Shown here: one piece after another, positions 48,203 to 56,787 of the stretch | Position numbering within the stretch: position 1 is the stretch's first letter | Layout of the letters: each line of letters begins with the position of its first letter | Assembly: GCA_965278965.1 (NCBI GenBank) | Contig: OZ257127.1 | Span: 1,674,001-1,738,000 of the forward strand | Source: UBA10649 sp965278965 | Lineage (GTDB): Bacteria > Actinomycetota > Actinomycetes > S36-B12 | Direction: 5' to 3' | DNA: 64,000 bases | Translations under genes and position numbers: made by a program | Notes under the pieces: generated by a model | What the model saw: the letters and a program-made list of their open reading frames with translations, nothing else | Databases searched by the model: none | Told to the model about the DNA's origin: nothing

Positions 48203-50179
48203 GTGACCGATGCGACGCACGACGCCCTCGAGAACCTCAGCCACGAGGACCGGGTGTTCCCCCCGAGCGTGGAGTTCTCGCGCCAGGCGAACGCCCAGCG
48301 GTCCCTCTACGACGACGCGGCGGCTGACCGGCTCGATTTCTGGGCCGAGCAGGCCCGGGAGCTGGACTGGGCCGAGCCGTTCACGGAGGTCCTGGACTGG
48401 TCGAAGGCGCCGTTCGCGACGTGGTTCGCCGACGGCACGCTGAACGTCGCCTACAACTGCGTCGACCGGCACGTGGAGTCCGGCCACGGCGACCAGGTCG
48501 CGATCCGGTTCGAGGGCGAGCCCGGCGACCGCCGCGACATCACGTACGCGCAGCTGCAGGTCGAGGTCTCGCGGGCGGCCCACGCCCTGACCGAGCTCGG
48601 GGTGCGCGCCGGCGACCGGGTCGCGATCTACCTGCCGATGATCCCGGAGGCGATCGTCGCGATGCTCGCCTGCGCACGCGTCGGCGCCCCGCACTCCGTG
48701 GTGTTCGCCGGCTTCAGCGCGGAGGCGTTGCGCAGCCGGATCGACGACGCGCAGGCGAAGCTCGTCATCACCGCTGACGGGCAGAACCGTCGTGGCGCGC
48801 CGATGCCGTTGAAGCCCGCCGTCGACGAGGCCGTCGCGGACACCCCGGGCGTCGAGCACGTCCTGGTGGTGCGCCGCACGGGCGGCGACGTCGAGTGGAC
48901 CGAGGGCCGCGACGTGTGGTGGCACGAGATCACCGGCCGCCAGCCCGACGTGCACACGCCCGAGGCGTTCGGCGCCGAGCACCCGCTGTTCATCTTGTAC
49001 ACGTCGGGCACGACCGGGAAGCCGAAGGGCATCCTGCACACGACCGGCGGCTACCTCACGCAAGCCGCGTACACGCACCGCAACGTGTTCGACCTCAAGC
49101 CCGACACCGATGTCTACTGGTGCACCGCCGACATCGGCTGGGTGACCGGCCACTCGTACATCGTGTACGGGCCGTTAGCCAACCGCGTGACGCAGGTCGT
49201 GTACGAGGGCACCCCGGACACCCCGGGCAAGGACCGCTGGTGGGACATCGTCGAGCGGCACCAGGTGTCGATCCTCTACACCGCGCCCACCGCGATCCGC
49301 ACGTTCATGAAGTGGGGTGACGAGCTGCCGGCCGCGCACGACCTGTCGAGCCTGCGCCTGCTGGGCTCGGTCGGCGAGCCGATCAACCCCGAGGCATGGA
49401 TGTGGTACCGCCGCGTCATCGGCGGCGACCGCTGCCCCATCGTCGACACGTGGTGGCAGACCGAGACCGGCGCGATCATGATCAGCCCGCTGCCGGGCGT
49501 CACGGCGTGCAAGCCCGGATCGGCCATGGGGCCGCTCCCGGGGATCGGCGCGGCGATCGTGGACGACAACGGCACCCCGGTCGGCAACGGCGGGGGCGGC
49601 TACCTCGTCCTGACGCAGCCGTGGCCGGCGATGCTGCGCGGCATCTGGGGCGATGACCAGCGCTACGTCGACACCTACTGGTCGCGCTGGCCGCAGTACT
49701 ACTTCGCCGGCGACGGCGCCAAGTGGGACGAGGACGGGGCCATCTGGCTGCTCGGGCGCGTCGACGACGTCATGAACGTCTCCGGCCACCGGATCTCCAC
49801 CACCGAGGTCGAGTCGGCGCTCGTGTCGCACCCGAAGGTGGCCGAGGCCGCCGTCGTCGGCGCCGCGGACGAGACGACCGGCCAGGGCATCGTCGCGTTC
49901 GTCATCCTGCGCGGTGGCGTGCCCGCCGAGGAAGGCGCCGGCACCGCGATCATCACCGAGCTGCGCGACCATGTCGCCCACGAGATCGGGCCGATCGCCA
50001 AGCCCCGGCGCATCATGGTCGTGCCCGAGCTGCCGAAGACACGATCCGGCAAGATCATGCGCCGCCTGCTGCGCGACGTCGCCGAGAACCGCAGCCTCGG
50101 CGACGCCACCACCCTCGCCGACCCCGCCGTCATGGGCCTCATCTCAGCCGGGCTGCAAGGGCCGTCGGCCGAGGACTGA
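48203..50179 (+). CDS. acs: Acetyl-CoA synthetase
   Basis: A 658-residue AMP-forming acetate-CoA ligase. The phosphate loop is YTSGTTGKPKGILHTTGGYL, VDTWWQTETG is the acetate and adenylate region, YFAGDGAKWDEDGAIWLLGR is conserved, and the C-terminal catalytic lysine is in PKTRSGKIMRRLLR, a known acetylation control site in the family. It makes acetyl-CoA from acetate. The GTG start (48203) gives the normal length. It corresponds to Rv3667. It shares a very short divergent promoter region with the Fic-like gene. Confidence 0.95.
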   Translation: MTDATHDALENLSHEDRVFPPSVEFSRQANAQRSLYDDAAADRLDFWAEQARELDWAEPFTEVLDWSKAPFATWFADGTLNVAYNCVDRHVESGHGDQVAIRFEGEPGDRRDITYAQLQVEVSRAAHALTELGVRAGDRVAIYLPMIPEAIVAMLACARVGAPHSVVFAGFSAEALRSRIDDAQAKLVITADGQNRRGAPMPLKPAVDEAVADTPGVEHVLVVRRTGGDVEWTEGRDVWWHEITGRQPDVHTPEAFGAEHPLFILYTSGTTGKPKGILHTTGGYLTQAAYTHRNVFDLKPDTDVYWCTADIGWVTGHSYIVYGPLANRVTQVVYEGTPDTPGKDRWWDIVERHQVSILYTAPTAIRTFMKWGDELPAAHDLSSLRLLGSVGEPINPEAWMWYRRVIGGDRCPIVDTWWQTETGAIMISPLPGVTACKPGSAMGPLPGIGAAIVDDNGTPVGNGGGGYLVLTQPWPAMLRGIWGDDQRYVDTYWSRWPQYYFAGDGAKWDEDGAIWLLGRVDDVMNVSGHRISTTEVESALVSHPKVAEAAVVGAADETTGQGIVAFVILRGGVPAEEGAGTAIITELRDHVAHEIGPIAKPRRIMVVPELPKTRSGKIMRRLLRDVAENRSLGDATTLADPAVMGLISAGLQGPSAED

Positions 50180-50213
50180 GACGGCGTGGTCGTTGCATCC
50201 TCCGTCTAACTAT

Positions 50214-50273
50214 CGTTGAGTGGCGAGTAGTGCTCGCTCGCCTTCGGCTCGCATTCCACGACTAGCCACTCAA
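50214..50273 (-). repeat. 60-bp palindromic dispersed repeat, copy B
   Basis: Terminal inverted repeats GTTGAGTGGC (50214-50223) and its complement (50264-50273), with further inner pairing. Read on the minus strand it aligns end to end with copy A at 9151-9211, one base shorter. It lies between acs and nhaA, both on the plus strand. Confidence 0.8.
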
Positions 50274-50286
50274 CTGAGGGGGCGCC

Positions 50287-51573
50287 GTGACCACCGGCAG
50301 CGAGTTCCTCCAGCGGCCCTCCCAGCAGAACGCGTCGTGGCTGCGCGAGCAGCTGCAGGACGAGACCGTCGGCGGGGTCCTGCTCCTGGTCGCGGCAGCC
50401 GTCGCACTCCTGTGGGCCAACTCCCCGTGGGGCCAGTCGTACGCCGACCTGGTCGACCTCCAGGTCGGTCCGGTCTCGTTGCACCTCGACCTGCCGCTGG
50501 GCGTCTGGGCGGCCGACGGACTGCTCGCGGTGTTCTTCTTCGTCGTCGGCCTCGAGCTCAAGCACGAGCTGGTGCTCGGGTCCTTGTCGAAGGCGCGCGA
50601 GGCCGTCGTCCCGGCCGCCGCGGCGCTGGGCGGGATGATCGTGCCGGCGGCGATCTTCTTCGCAGTCAACGCGGTCGCCGAGGACGGGTCGACGACGGGG
50701 TGGGGCATCCCGATGGCGACCGACATCGCGTTCGCCCTCGCGGTCCTGGCCGTCGTCGGGCGCCGCCTGCCGGTGGCCCTGCGGGCGTTCTTGCTGACGC
50801 TCGCCGTGGTCGACGACCTCGGGGCGATCACCGTCATCGCGATCTTCTACTCCGACCACTTCTCGATCGGCTGGTTCGTCGCGGCGCTGGCGACCTTCGC
50901 GGTCTACGCATTCGCCCAGCGACGGCGCATCACGACGCCGCTGCTGTACGTCCCGCTCGTCCTCGCCGGCTGGTACTTCACGCACGAGAGCGGCATCCAC
51001 GCGACGATCGCCGGCGTCGTGTTCGGGTTCCTGACCCGCGTCCGGACCGACCCCGGCGAGGCCGAGGCCCCCGCCGACCGCCTGTCACACCGGCTGCACC
51101 CCCTCAGCGCCGGCGTCTGCGTGCCCCTGTTCGCGTTCTTCGCGGCCGGCGTCGACTTCCGCAGCATCGGGCTCGTCGACTCGCTCGCCACCCCGGTCGC
51201 GATCGGCATCCTCGTCGGTCTGGTGGTCGGCAAGCCGATCGGCGTCCTCGCCGGAGCCTGGCTGACGGCCCGGTTCACCCGCGCCCAGCTGAGCCCGGAG
51301 CTCGCCTGGCGGGACGTGGGTGCTGTCGGCGTCATCGCCGGGATCGGCTTCACGGTGGCGCTGCTCATCACCGAGCTCGCCTATGACTCGCTGCCGTCGC
51401 TGATGGAGTCGGCGAAGGTCGCGGTGCTCGTGTCGTCGGTCGTCGCCGCGCTCCTGGCCGCCATCGCCCTGCGCTCCCGGTCCCGGCACCACGCCCGGGT
51501 CCATGCCGCGGATACCGCCGACGACGACGGCGACGGCGTCCCGGACGTGTACCAGGACCGCAGTCCCCGATAG
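50287..51573 (+). CDS. nhaA: NhaA-type sodium/proton antiporter
   Basis: A 428-residue membrane antiporter with about 11-12 helices that expels sodium in exchange for protons. FFFVVGLELKHELV, GWGIPMATDIAFALAVLAV and the essential double Asp in LTLAVVDDLGAITVIA (E. coli Asp163/Asp164) are present, and GIHATIAGVVFG is conserved. The C-terminal tail ends DTADDDGDGVPDVYQD, an acidic thrombospondin-type calcium-binding-like sequence. The GTG start (50287) has GAGGGGG close upstream. Confidence 0.93.
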   Translation: MTTGSEFLQRPSQQNASWLREQLQDETVGGVLLLVAAAVALLWANSPWGQSYADLVDLQVGPVSLHLDLPLGVWAADGLLAVFFFVVGLELKHELVLGSLSKAREAVVPAAAALGGMIVPAAIFFAVNAVAEDGSTTGWGIPMATDIAFALAVLAVVGRRLPVALRAFLLTLAVVDDLGAITVIAIFYSDHFSIGWFVAALATFAVYAFAQRRRITTPLLYVPLVLAGWYFTHESGIHATIAGVVFGFLTRVRTDPGEAEAPADRLSHRLHPLSAGVCVPLFAFFAAGVDFRSIGLVDSLATPVAIGILVGLVVGKPIGVLAGAWLTARFTRAQLSPELAWRDVGAVGVIAGIGFTVALLITELAYDSLPSLMESAKVAVLVSSVVAALLAAIALRSRSRHHARVHAADTADDDGDGVPDVYQDRSPR

Positions 51574-51604
51574 CCTGTCGGCCAGTCGCAGCAACGGAGG
51601 ACCC

Positions 51605-52018
51605 ATGCCCCCGCACGCCGAGCCGAGCCTGAAGGACCTGATCGCCAAGACCGCCGCCGACGCGCAGCGGCTGGCCAAGGCTCAAGCCACCCTGTTCAAG
51701 GTCGAGCTCGCGGACACGGGGAAGAACGTCGGCACCGGCGGTGCGCTCGGTGTCGCGACCCTCGTGATCGCCTTGTTCGCCGTCCTGTTCGTCCTGCTGA
51801 CGATCGCGTTCGTCCTCGTCGCGCTCGGCCTGCCGGTGTGGGCGGGCATGCTCATCGTCGCCGGGCTGCTGCTTGTCGCCGGCGCCGTCACAGGCCTGCT
51901 CGCGAAGAGGAGCCTGGAGAAGGCTAAGGGGCCGGAGCTGGCGATCGCCGAGCTGGAGAAGACGAAGGCGGCCCTCGCGCCGCCGACGCCCGAGTCTCCT
52001 GAGCTGCCCGGCGCCTGA
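51605..52018 (+). CDS. Holin-X-like (DUF1469) membrane protein
   Basis: A 137-residue protein with an N-terminal amphipathic helix (SLKDLIAKTAADAQRLAKAQ), two adjoining transmembrane helices (about 45-95) and a charged Pro-rich tail. This is the chromosomal phage-holin-superfamily type (DUF1469) common in actinobacteria, not a sign of a prophage. The position matches Rv3669. The ATG at 51605 has GGAGGA three bases upstream. The role is probably in the cell envelope but unproven. Confidence 0.8.
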   Translation: MPPHAEPSLKDLIAKTAADAQRLAKAQATLFKVELADTGKNVGTGGALGVATLVIALFAVLFVLLTIAFVLVALGLPVWAGMLIVAGLLLVAGAVTGLLAKRSLEKAKGPELAIAELEKTKAALAPPTPESPELPGA

Positions 52019-52024
52019 CCGGAC

Positions 52025-52933
52025 GTGATCGACGCCGACGCGGCCATCCGCGCAGCGGGGCCGTGGACGCATCGCGACGTTGCCGCGAACGGCGCCCGCT
52101 TCCATGTCGCCGACCTCGGCGATGGCCCTCCCGTCCTGCTCCTCCACGGGTTCCCCACGTTCTGGTGGACCTGGCGCGATCAGCTCGTCGCGATCGCCGA
52201 GGCGGGCTACCGGGCCATCGCGATGGATCTGCGCGGCTACGGCGGCTCGGACCACCCACCTGAGGGGTACGACCCGCGGACGTTGTCGGCCGACGTGGCC
52301 GGTGTCGTGCGGTGCCTGGGCCTCTCGGAGGCCGTGATCGTCGGTCACGGCTGGGGCGGTCTGGTCGCCTGGTCGACGGCGGTCCTTCGGCCAGAGGTCG
52401 TGCGCGCCGTCGCCCCGGTGTCGATGCCGCACCCGCGCGCCCTTCGTCGCGCCCTCATCCGCGACTCCCGGCAACGCTCGGCCCTCGGGTACGCCGTCGG
52501 GTTCCAGGTGCCGTTCTGGCCGGAGCGGTCGCTGACCTCGCAGGACGGCCAGCGCGTGGTCGACCTCATGGCTTCCTGGTCGGGCGACCCCGCGTGGCTG
52601 ACGCAGGAGGTGGGCGACGCGTTCCGGGCCGCGTTCTGCCGTTGGCCCACGGCCCATACCGCGGTGGAGTACCACCGCTGGGGGGCTCGCTCGTCGATCC
52701 GTCCGGACGGCCTGACCTACATGTCGCTGATGGAGGCGCCGGTGCAGCAGCCGGTCCTGCAGATCCACGGGGCTCAGGACCCGATGATGCTCGCGACCTC
52801 GGTCGACGGAAGCGAGGGGTACGTGCACGCTCCGTACGAGCGCGTGGACCTGCCGACCGGCCACTTCCCGCATGAGGAGGCCCCGCGTGCGTTCACCGGG
52901 GCGCTGACCGACTGGCTGGCCCGGCTGCCGTGA
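52025..52933 (+). CDS. Alpha/beta hydrolase of the epoxide-hydrolase family lacking the usual nucleophile (EphE-like)
   Basis: A 302-residue alpha/beta hydrolase. The oxyanion motif is LLLHGFPTFWW, and the family cap region and late His (TGHFPHEE) are present. The nucleophile elbow, which in epoxide hydrolases reads G-H-D-W-G-G, reads GHGWGG (codons CAC GGC TGG near 52345), so the Asp nucleophile is Gly and no Ser replaces it. Ordinary epoxide hydrolase or esterase chemistry is therefore unlikely. The position between the DUF1469 gene and marP matches Rv3670 (ephE). The GTG start (52025) lies six bases after the previous stop. Confidence 0.8.
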   Translation: MIDADAAIRAAGPWTHRDVAANGARFHVADLGDGPPVLLLHGFPTFWWTWRDQLVAIAEAGYRAIAMDLRGYGGSDHPPEGYDPRTLSADVAGVVRCLGLSEAVIVGHGWGGLVAWSTAVLRPEVVRAVAPVSMPHPRALRRALIRDSRQRSALGYAVGFQVPFWPERSLTSQDGQRVVDLMASWSGDPAWLTQEVGDAFRAAFCRWPTAHTAVEYHRWGARSSIRPDGLTYMSLMEAPVQQPVLQIHGAQDPMMLATSVDGSEGYVHAPYERVDLPTGHFPHEEAPRAFTGALTDWLARLP

Positions 52934-53328
52934 GCCGTCCGCGGGACCGACTGGGCCGCCCGCTGCCGGCCGGCTCGGTCCCGCCCGGCGACGTGCCCCC
53001 CGTCCCGGACCTCGTCGGGGAGTCGGATGCGGTCGTGTGGGACACGGCGATGCGGCTCCTCGCCGATGGGCTGCCGTTCCACGCTCACGAGGTGTTCGAG
53101 GACCGGTGGCGCATCGCACGACGCGAGGGCTCGCCCCACGCCGACGCCTGGCGGGCGGTCGCGCAGTGGGGGGCCGCGCTGACGCAGGCCGCGCGCGGCA
53201 ATGCGAGCGGCGCCCGCCGACTGGCCGAGCGGACCCTGGCGAGCCTCGACGCCGCCGCACAGGTGCCCGAGGTGATCGACACCGGCCGGGTGCGCGAGTC
53301 CTGCGCGGCGTTGGCTTCGCCCGGGTAG
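52930..53328 (+). CDS. DUF309 domain protein
   Basis: A 132-residue protein. FHAHEVFEDRWR (about 50-61), RREGSPHADAWRAVAQWGAALTQ and the following helices are the DUF309 signature (HEVWE-type). Its function is not established, although the two conserved His and Glu residues hint at metal binding. The GTG start overlaps the hydrolase stop (GTGA). It ends three bases before the convergent marP stop. Confidence 0.82.
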   Translation: MSRPRDRLGRPLPAGSVPPGDVPPVPDLVGESDAVVWDTAMRLLADGLPFHAHEVFEDRWRIARREGSPHADAWRAVAQWGAALTQAARGNASGARRLAERTLASLDAAAQVPEVIDTGRVRESCAALASPG

Positions 53329-53331
53329 GTG

Positions 53332-54525
53332 CTAGTCGCGGATGTGGCAGTCGCCCACGTCGACGGCCCGGGTGGCCGACAGTGACGCGGCGATGGGGTC
53401 GGCGAGCTCGAGCGCGCGCAGCGCGTAGCCCGTCGAGACGGCCTCCTCATCGGCACCGAACACCATCCCCAGGACGAGCCCGTCCGGGCGGATCAGCGGG
53501 CCGCCGCTGTTCCCGTGGCGGACGTCGGCCCGCAGCGAGTAGATCTCTCGCTGCACGCCGGACTGCCCGTAGATGTCGTCGCCGACGGCCGTCAGCCCCA
53601 TGCGGATCCGGGCCGGCTCGGCCCGGTACGGCCCGCCCTCGGGGAAGCCCGCGACGACAGCGTCGTCACCGCTGAGGGTGTCGTCCGGGGCGAGCGCGAG
53701 AGCGCGGGCCTGCAGGCCCGGCACGGCGAGCACGGCGATGTCCTTCTGCGGGTCGAAGTAGACGGCCGTGGCCGGCAGCCCCGGGTCGCCGATGTGCGTG
53801 CGCACCCGCAGGTCATCGACGCCGGCGACGACGTGGGCGTTCGTGATGACCCGGTCGGCCGCCACGGCGAACCCGGAGCCACGCACCGAGACGTCGCAGG
53901 CTGCCGCCTCTCCGAAGACCTGGACGACCCCATCCCGCGCGCGGTCGACGGCCGCCGTCACGGCGGCGGGATCGGGCGGGTCGACCTCCGGCCCGGTCAG
54001 CTGCGCAAGCCCGGAGAAGATCCGCGGCACGTCGGTCGTGCCGACGAGGTTTCGCAGGCTGCCGAACGCGTTGCGCGCACCCGGCGGCACGATCGAGTCG
54101 AGCGCGACGAGCACGCGCGACTCGGCGACCTGCTGGGAGACCCCGCCGACGGGCAGGTAGACGACGGCCGTCGCGACGATCCAGGCGACGACCGCGAGCG
54201 CCAGGATGTTCAGGCCCGCACCTGCCGCGTTGTCGACCAACCGCGCCGGATGCCACCCGATCGCCCCGCGGATCCGGCCGCCCACGATCGAGGCGACGAA
54301 CTGCCCGACGAGCGCGGCGACGAGGATCGCGCTCGCGAGCACGGCGACCCGGAGCCAGGCCGTGCCGATCGCAGCCTCCAGCACGCTCGGCAGCACGAAC
54401 GCGGCGATGAGGCCGCCCCCGATGAAGCCGGCGAACGACAGCAGGCCGGCGATGAAGCCCCGGTGCCAGCCGGCCAGGCCGAACAGCACGACGGCGGCGA
54501 CAAGGATCCAGTCGACGACGTTCAC
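53332..54525 (-). CDS. marP: MarP-like membrane serine protease
   Basis: A 397-residue protein with four N-terminal transmembrane helices (CvpA-like, residues about 5-125) and a periplasmic trypsin-like protease domain. The triad is H231 (ITNAHVVAG), D262 (PQKDIAVL) and S340 (HGNSGGPL), almost the same numbers as in mycobacterial MarP (Rv3671c), needed for acid and oxidative resistance. Cys in AACDVSV and Cys in DCHIRD at the C-terminus could form a disulfide. The GTG start (54525) overlaps the NUDIX stop. Confidence 0.93.
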   Translation of the reverse strand: MNVVDWILVAAVVLFGLAGWHRGFIAGLLSFAGFIGGGLIAAFVLPSVLEAAIGTAWLRVAVLASAILVAALVGQFVASIVGGRIRGAIGWHPARLVDNAAGAGLNILALAVVAWIVATAVVYLPVGGVSQQVAESRVLVALDSIVPPGARNAFGSLRNLVGTTDVPRIFSGLAQLTGPEVDPPDPAAVTAAVDRARDGVVQVFGEAAACDVSVRGSGFAVAADRVITNAHVVAGVDDLRVRTHIGDPGLPATAVYFDPQKDIAVLAVPGLQARALALAPDDTLSGDDAVVAGFPEGGPYRAEPARIRMGLTAVGDDIYGQSGVQREIYSLRADVRHGNSGGPLIRPDGLVLGMVFGADEEAVSTGYALRALELADPIAASLSATRAVDVGDCHIRD

Positions 54526-55187
54526 GTCGACGTCGCCGGCAGGTCGACTACGCGGTCCGTATCCCAGGGCACAGCCCAGCCGGCGCCGTCGAGCACGGCC
54601 GACAGCAGGCCGGCGGTGAAACCCCAGACAAGCAGCCCGTCCACGGTGAACGCCGCCCCGATGTACCCCGACGGGTGGCGCACCTGGCAGCGGTTCTCGG
54701 GCGCGACGAGGTCGTCGATCGCGATCTGGTGCACGCTGGAGACCTCGGCCGGGTCCATCGGGGCGACCGGCGACGGTGAGGCCCACCAGCCGAGCACGGG
54801 GGTGACGACATAGCCGCTCACCGCGACCCACAGGTCCGGCAGGACGCCGAAGACGTCGACTCCGGCGGGATCCAGCCCCGTCTCCTCCTGGGCCTCGCGG
54901 AGGGCTGCGGCGACCGCGTCCGCGTCCTCGGCGTCGAGGCCACCGCCGGGGAAGGCCGGCTGCCCGGCGTGCGAGCGCAGCGTGCTCGCCCGGGAGATGA
55001 TCAGCAGGTCCCGTTCCGGGCCGAAGAGGATCAGCACCGCCGAGTGCCGGCCCGACCCGTGCGGAGGCACGAAACGCGTGAGGTCCTCGGCGGTGGACCG
55101 TTCGACGAAGTCGGCCACGGGCTGCAGCCAGGCCGGCAGGCGCATGCGGGCCCCTGGGGAGACGTGGCCGGAGCGCGACCAGTCCAT
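54522..55187 (-). CDS. NUDIX hydrolase, CoA pyrophosphatase-like
   Basis: A 221-residue NUDIX protein. The Nudix box is GGGLDAEDADAVAAALRE plus AQEETGL near residues 88-113. The long N-terminus and the arrangement beside nth and marP match the Rv3672c-type CoA pyrophosphatases, which split CoA or acyl-CoA at the pyrophosphate. It starts one base after the nth stop. An ATG at 55145 is a less likely start. Confidence 0.85.
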   Translation of the reverse strand: MDWSRSGHVSPGARMRLPAWLQPVADFVERSTAEDLTRFVPPHGSGRHSAVLILFGPERDLLIISRASTLRSHAGQPAFPGGGLDAEDADAVAAALREAQEETGLDPAGVDVFGVLPDLWVAVSGYVVTPVLGWWASPSPVAPMDPAEVSSVHQIAIDDLVAPENRCQVRHPSGYIGAAFTVDGLLVWGFTAGLLSAVLDGAGWAVPWDTDRVVDLPATST

Positions 55188-55188
55188 G

Positions 55189-55914
55189 TCAGCCCCGGCC
55201 GGCGGTCCGCAGGAGGCGCTCGGCCGTCGCGGGGTCCGTCGGACCCTCGCCGAACGAGGGGCACCAGCGAGCGACCGAGCACGCCCCGCAGGCCGGTCGG
55301 CGGGCGTGGCAGCACCGGCGTCCGTGCCAGATCACGCGGTGGGACAGCAGCGTCCAGTCCCGTCGCGGGAACAGGCGAATGAGCTCGGCCTCGACCCGCT
55401 CCGGGTCCTCTTCCGTCGTCCACCCGAAGCGGCGGGCGAGCCGGCCCAGGTGGGTGTCGACCGTGATCCCGGGGACGCCGAAGGCGTCGCCGAGGACGAC
55501 GTTGGCGGTCTTGCGCCCGACGCCGGGAAGAGTGACGAGATCGGTGAGCCGGCCCGGGACCTCGCCACCGAACCGGTCGCACAGCTGCTGGCCGAGCGCC
55601 TGCAGCGTCTTGGCCTTCTGCCGGAAGAAGCCCGTGGGGACGATCAGCTGCTCCAGGGCGCCCCGGTCGGCGGCCGCGTAGGCGGCGGCGTCCGGGTACG
55701 CCTCGAAGAGCGCCGGCGTCACAGCGTTGACCCGCTGGTCGGTGCACTGGGCGCTCAGTACCGTGGCGACGAGTAGTTCCAGCGGGGTGCGGAAGTCCAG
55801 CTCGCACTGCGCGTCCGGGTACGTCTCGCCCAGGACCCGGAAGACCTTGCGGGCACGACGCACCACGGCTGGATCCGGCGATGGGACAACGGCCGAAGGG
55901 GCGCGAGCGGGCAT
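55189..55914 (-). CDS. nth: Endonuclease III
   Basis: A 241-residue DNA glycosylase/AP lyase that removes oxidised pyrimidines. The helix-hairpin-helix LPGVGRKTANVVL has the catalytic lysine K135, the catalytic Asp is D153 in VDTH, and the [4Fe-4S] cysteines are in HARRPACGACSVARWC plus the preceding CC pair. The ATG at 55914 is six bases after a TACGCT -10 element, suggesting a leaderless message. It is divergent from crp, the conserved arrangement of Rv3674c and Rv3676. Confidence 0.94.
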   Translation of the reverse strand: MPARAPSAVVPSPDPAVVRRARKVFRVLGETYPDAQCELDFRTPLELLVATVLSAQCTDQRVNAVTPALFEAYPDAAAYAAADRGALEQLIVPTGFFRQKAKTLQALGQQLCDRFGGEVPGRLTDLVTLPGVGRKTANVVLGDAFGVPGITVDTHLGRLARRFGWTTEEDPERVEAELIRLFPRRDWTLLSHRVIWHGRRCCHARRPACGACSVARWCPSFGEGPTDPATAERLLRTAGRG

Positions 55915-55920
55915 GCCGCT

Positions 55921-55926
55921 AGCGTA
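55921..55926 (-). promoter_or_regulatory. -10 element placed for a leaderless nth transcript
   Basis: TACGCT on the minus strand (TAnnnT) ends six bases before the nth ATG. No ribosome-binding site fits between them. Confidence 0.45.
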
Positions 55927-56018
55927 AGCGGCCGGTTCGCACCGCCTGGCGCGCGCGCCGACGCCGTGCGCCACAATGAGCAGGCCCTGTCCACCCGTCG
56001 AGTGCCGAGGAGTGCCAC

Positions 56019-56693
56019 GTGCAGGACGCGTTCTTGCAGTCCCCGCTGTTCGCGGCCCTCGACGCCGAGGCGGCCGCAGCACTGCGAGCGTCGCTGATGG
56101 AGACCGCGGTGAGCCGCGGCGAGACCCTCTTCCACGAGGGCCAGCCCGGCGACCGGCTGTACGTGATCGTCGACGGCAAGGTGAAGCTCGGCCAGACCTC
56201 GAACGACGGTCGCGAGACCCTGCTGGGCGTCCTCGGGCCTGGTGAGATGTTCGGCGAGCTGAGCCTGTTCGACCCGGGCCTGCGCACCTCGACCGCGGTC
56301 GCCCTCACTGACGCCATCGTCCTGGGGCTGGGGCACGACCAGCTCAAGCCGTGGCTGGCCGGGCGACCGGAGGTCGCGGCCGCCCTCCTGCAGGCGCTGG
56401 CGCGCCGGCTGCGGCGCACGAACGAGGCGATGGCCGACCTGGTGTTCTCCGACGTCCCCGGGCGCGTCGCGAAGGCGCTGATGGACCTCGGCGAGAAGTT
56501 CGGGACCATCACGCCCGACGGGCTGATGGTCACGCACGACATGACGCAGGAGGAGCTGGCCCAGCTCGTCGGCGCGTCGCGCGAGACGGTCAACAAGGCG
56601 CTCGCCGACTTCGCGCAGCGCGGGTGGATCCGGCAGGAGTCTCGCCAGGTGCTCATCCTCGACGTCGAGCGCCTGGGGCGCCGCGCCCGGTAG
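56019..56693 (+). CDS. crp: Crp/Fnr-family cAMP receptor-like regulator (Rv3676 type)
   Basis: A 224-residue regulator. The N-terminal cyclic-nucleotide domain includes the phosphate-binding cassette PGEMFGELSLFDPGLRTSTAVA, and the C-terminal helix-turn-helix is TQEELAQLVGASRETVNKAL (about 175-194). It matches actinobacterial Crp/GlxR, a global regulator of carbon metabolism. The GTG at 56019 has GAGGAG six bases upstream. It is divergent from nth. Confidence 0.93.
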   Translation: MQDAFLQSPLFAALDAEAAAALRASLMETAVSRGETLFHEGQPGDRLYVIVDGKVKLGQTSNDGRETLLGVLGPGEMFGELSLFDPGLRTSTAVALTDAIVLGLGHDQLKPWLAGRPEVAAALLQALARRLRRTNEAMADLVFSDVPGRVAKALMDLGEKFGTITPDGLMVTHDMTQEELAQLVGASRETVNKALADFAQRGWIRQESRQVLILDVERLGRRAR

Positions 56694-56717
56694 AGGATCC
56701 AGGCGAGCCGGACGTGC

Positions 56718-56777
56718 CGAGACCTGCAGCTTGCGGGCCGGATCGCGCCGGACGTGCCCCGCAAGCTGCAGGTCTCG
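56718..56777. terminator. 20-bp perfect inverted repeat between convergent crp and VOC gene
   Basis: Arms CGAGACCTGCAGCTTGCGGG (56718-56737) and 56758-56777 are perfect complements with a 20-base loop. It shares its core with the hairpins at 46293 and 47350. Confidence 0.75.
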
Positions 56778-56787
56778 AAGGTGTCGC

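Noticed and set aside
51605..52018. Holin-like gene as evidence of a prophage
   Set aside because: No lysin, capsid, integrase or attachment site nearby. DUF1469 holin-X proteins are normal chromosomal genes in actinobacteria, and the surrounding order is conserved.
53329..53331. Terminator between DUF309 gene and marP
   Set aside because: Only three bases separate the convergent stops and no hairpin lies there.
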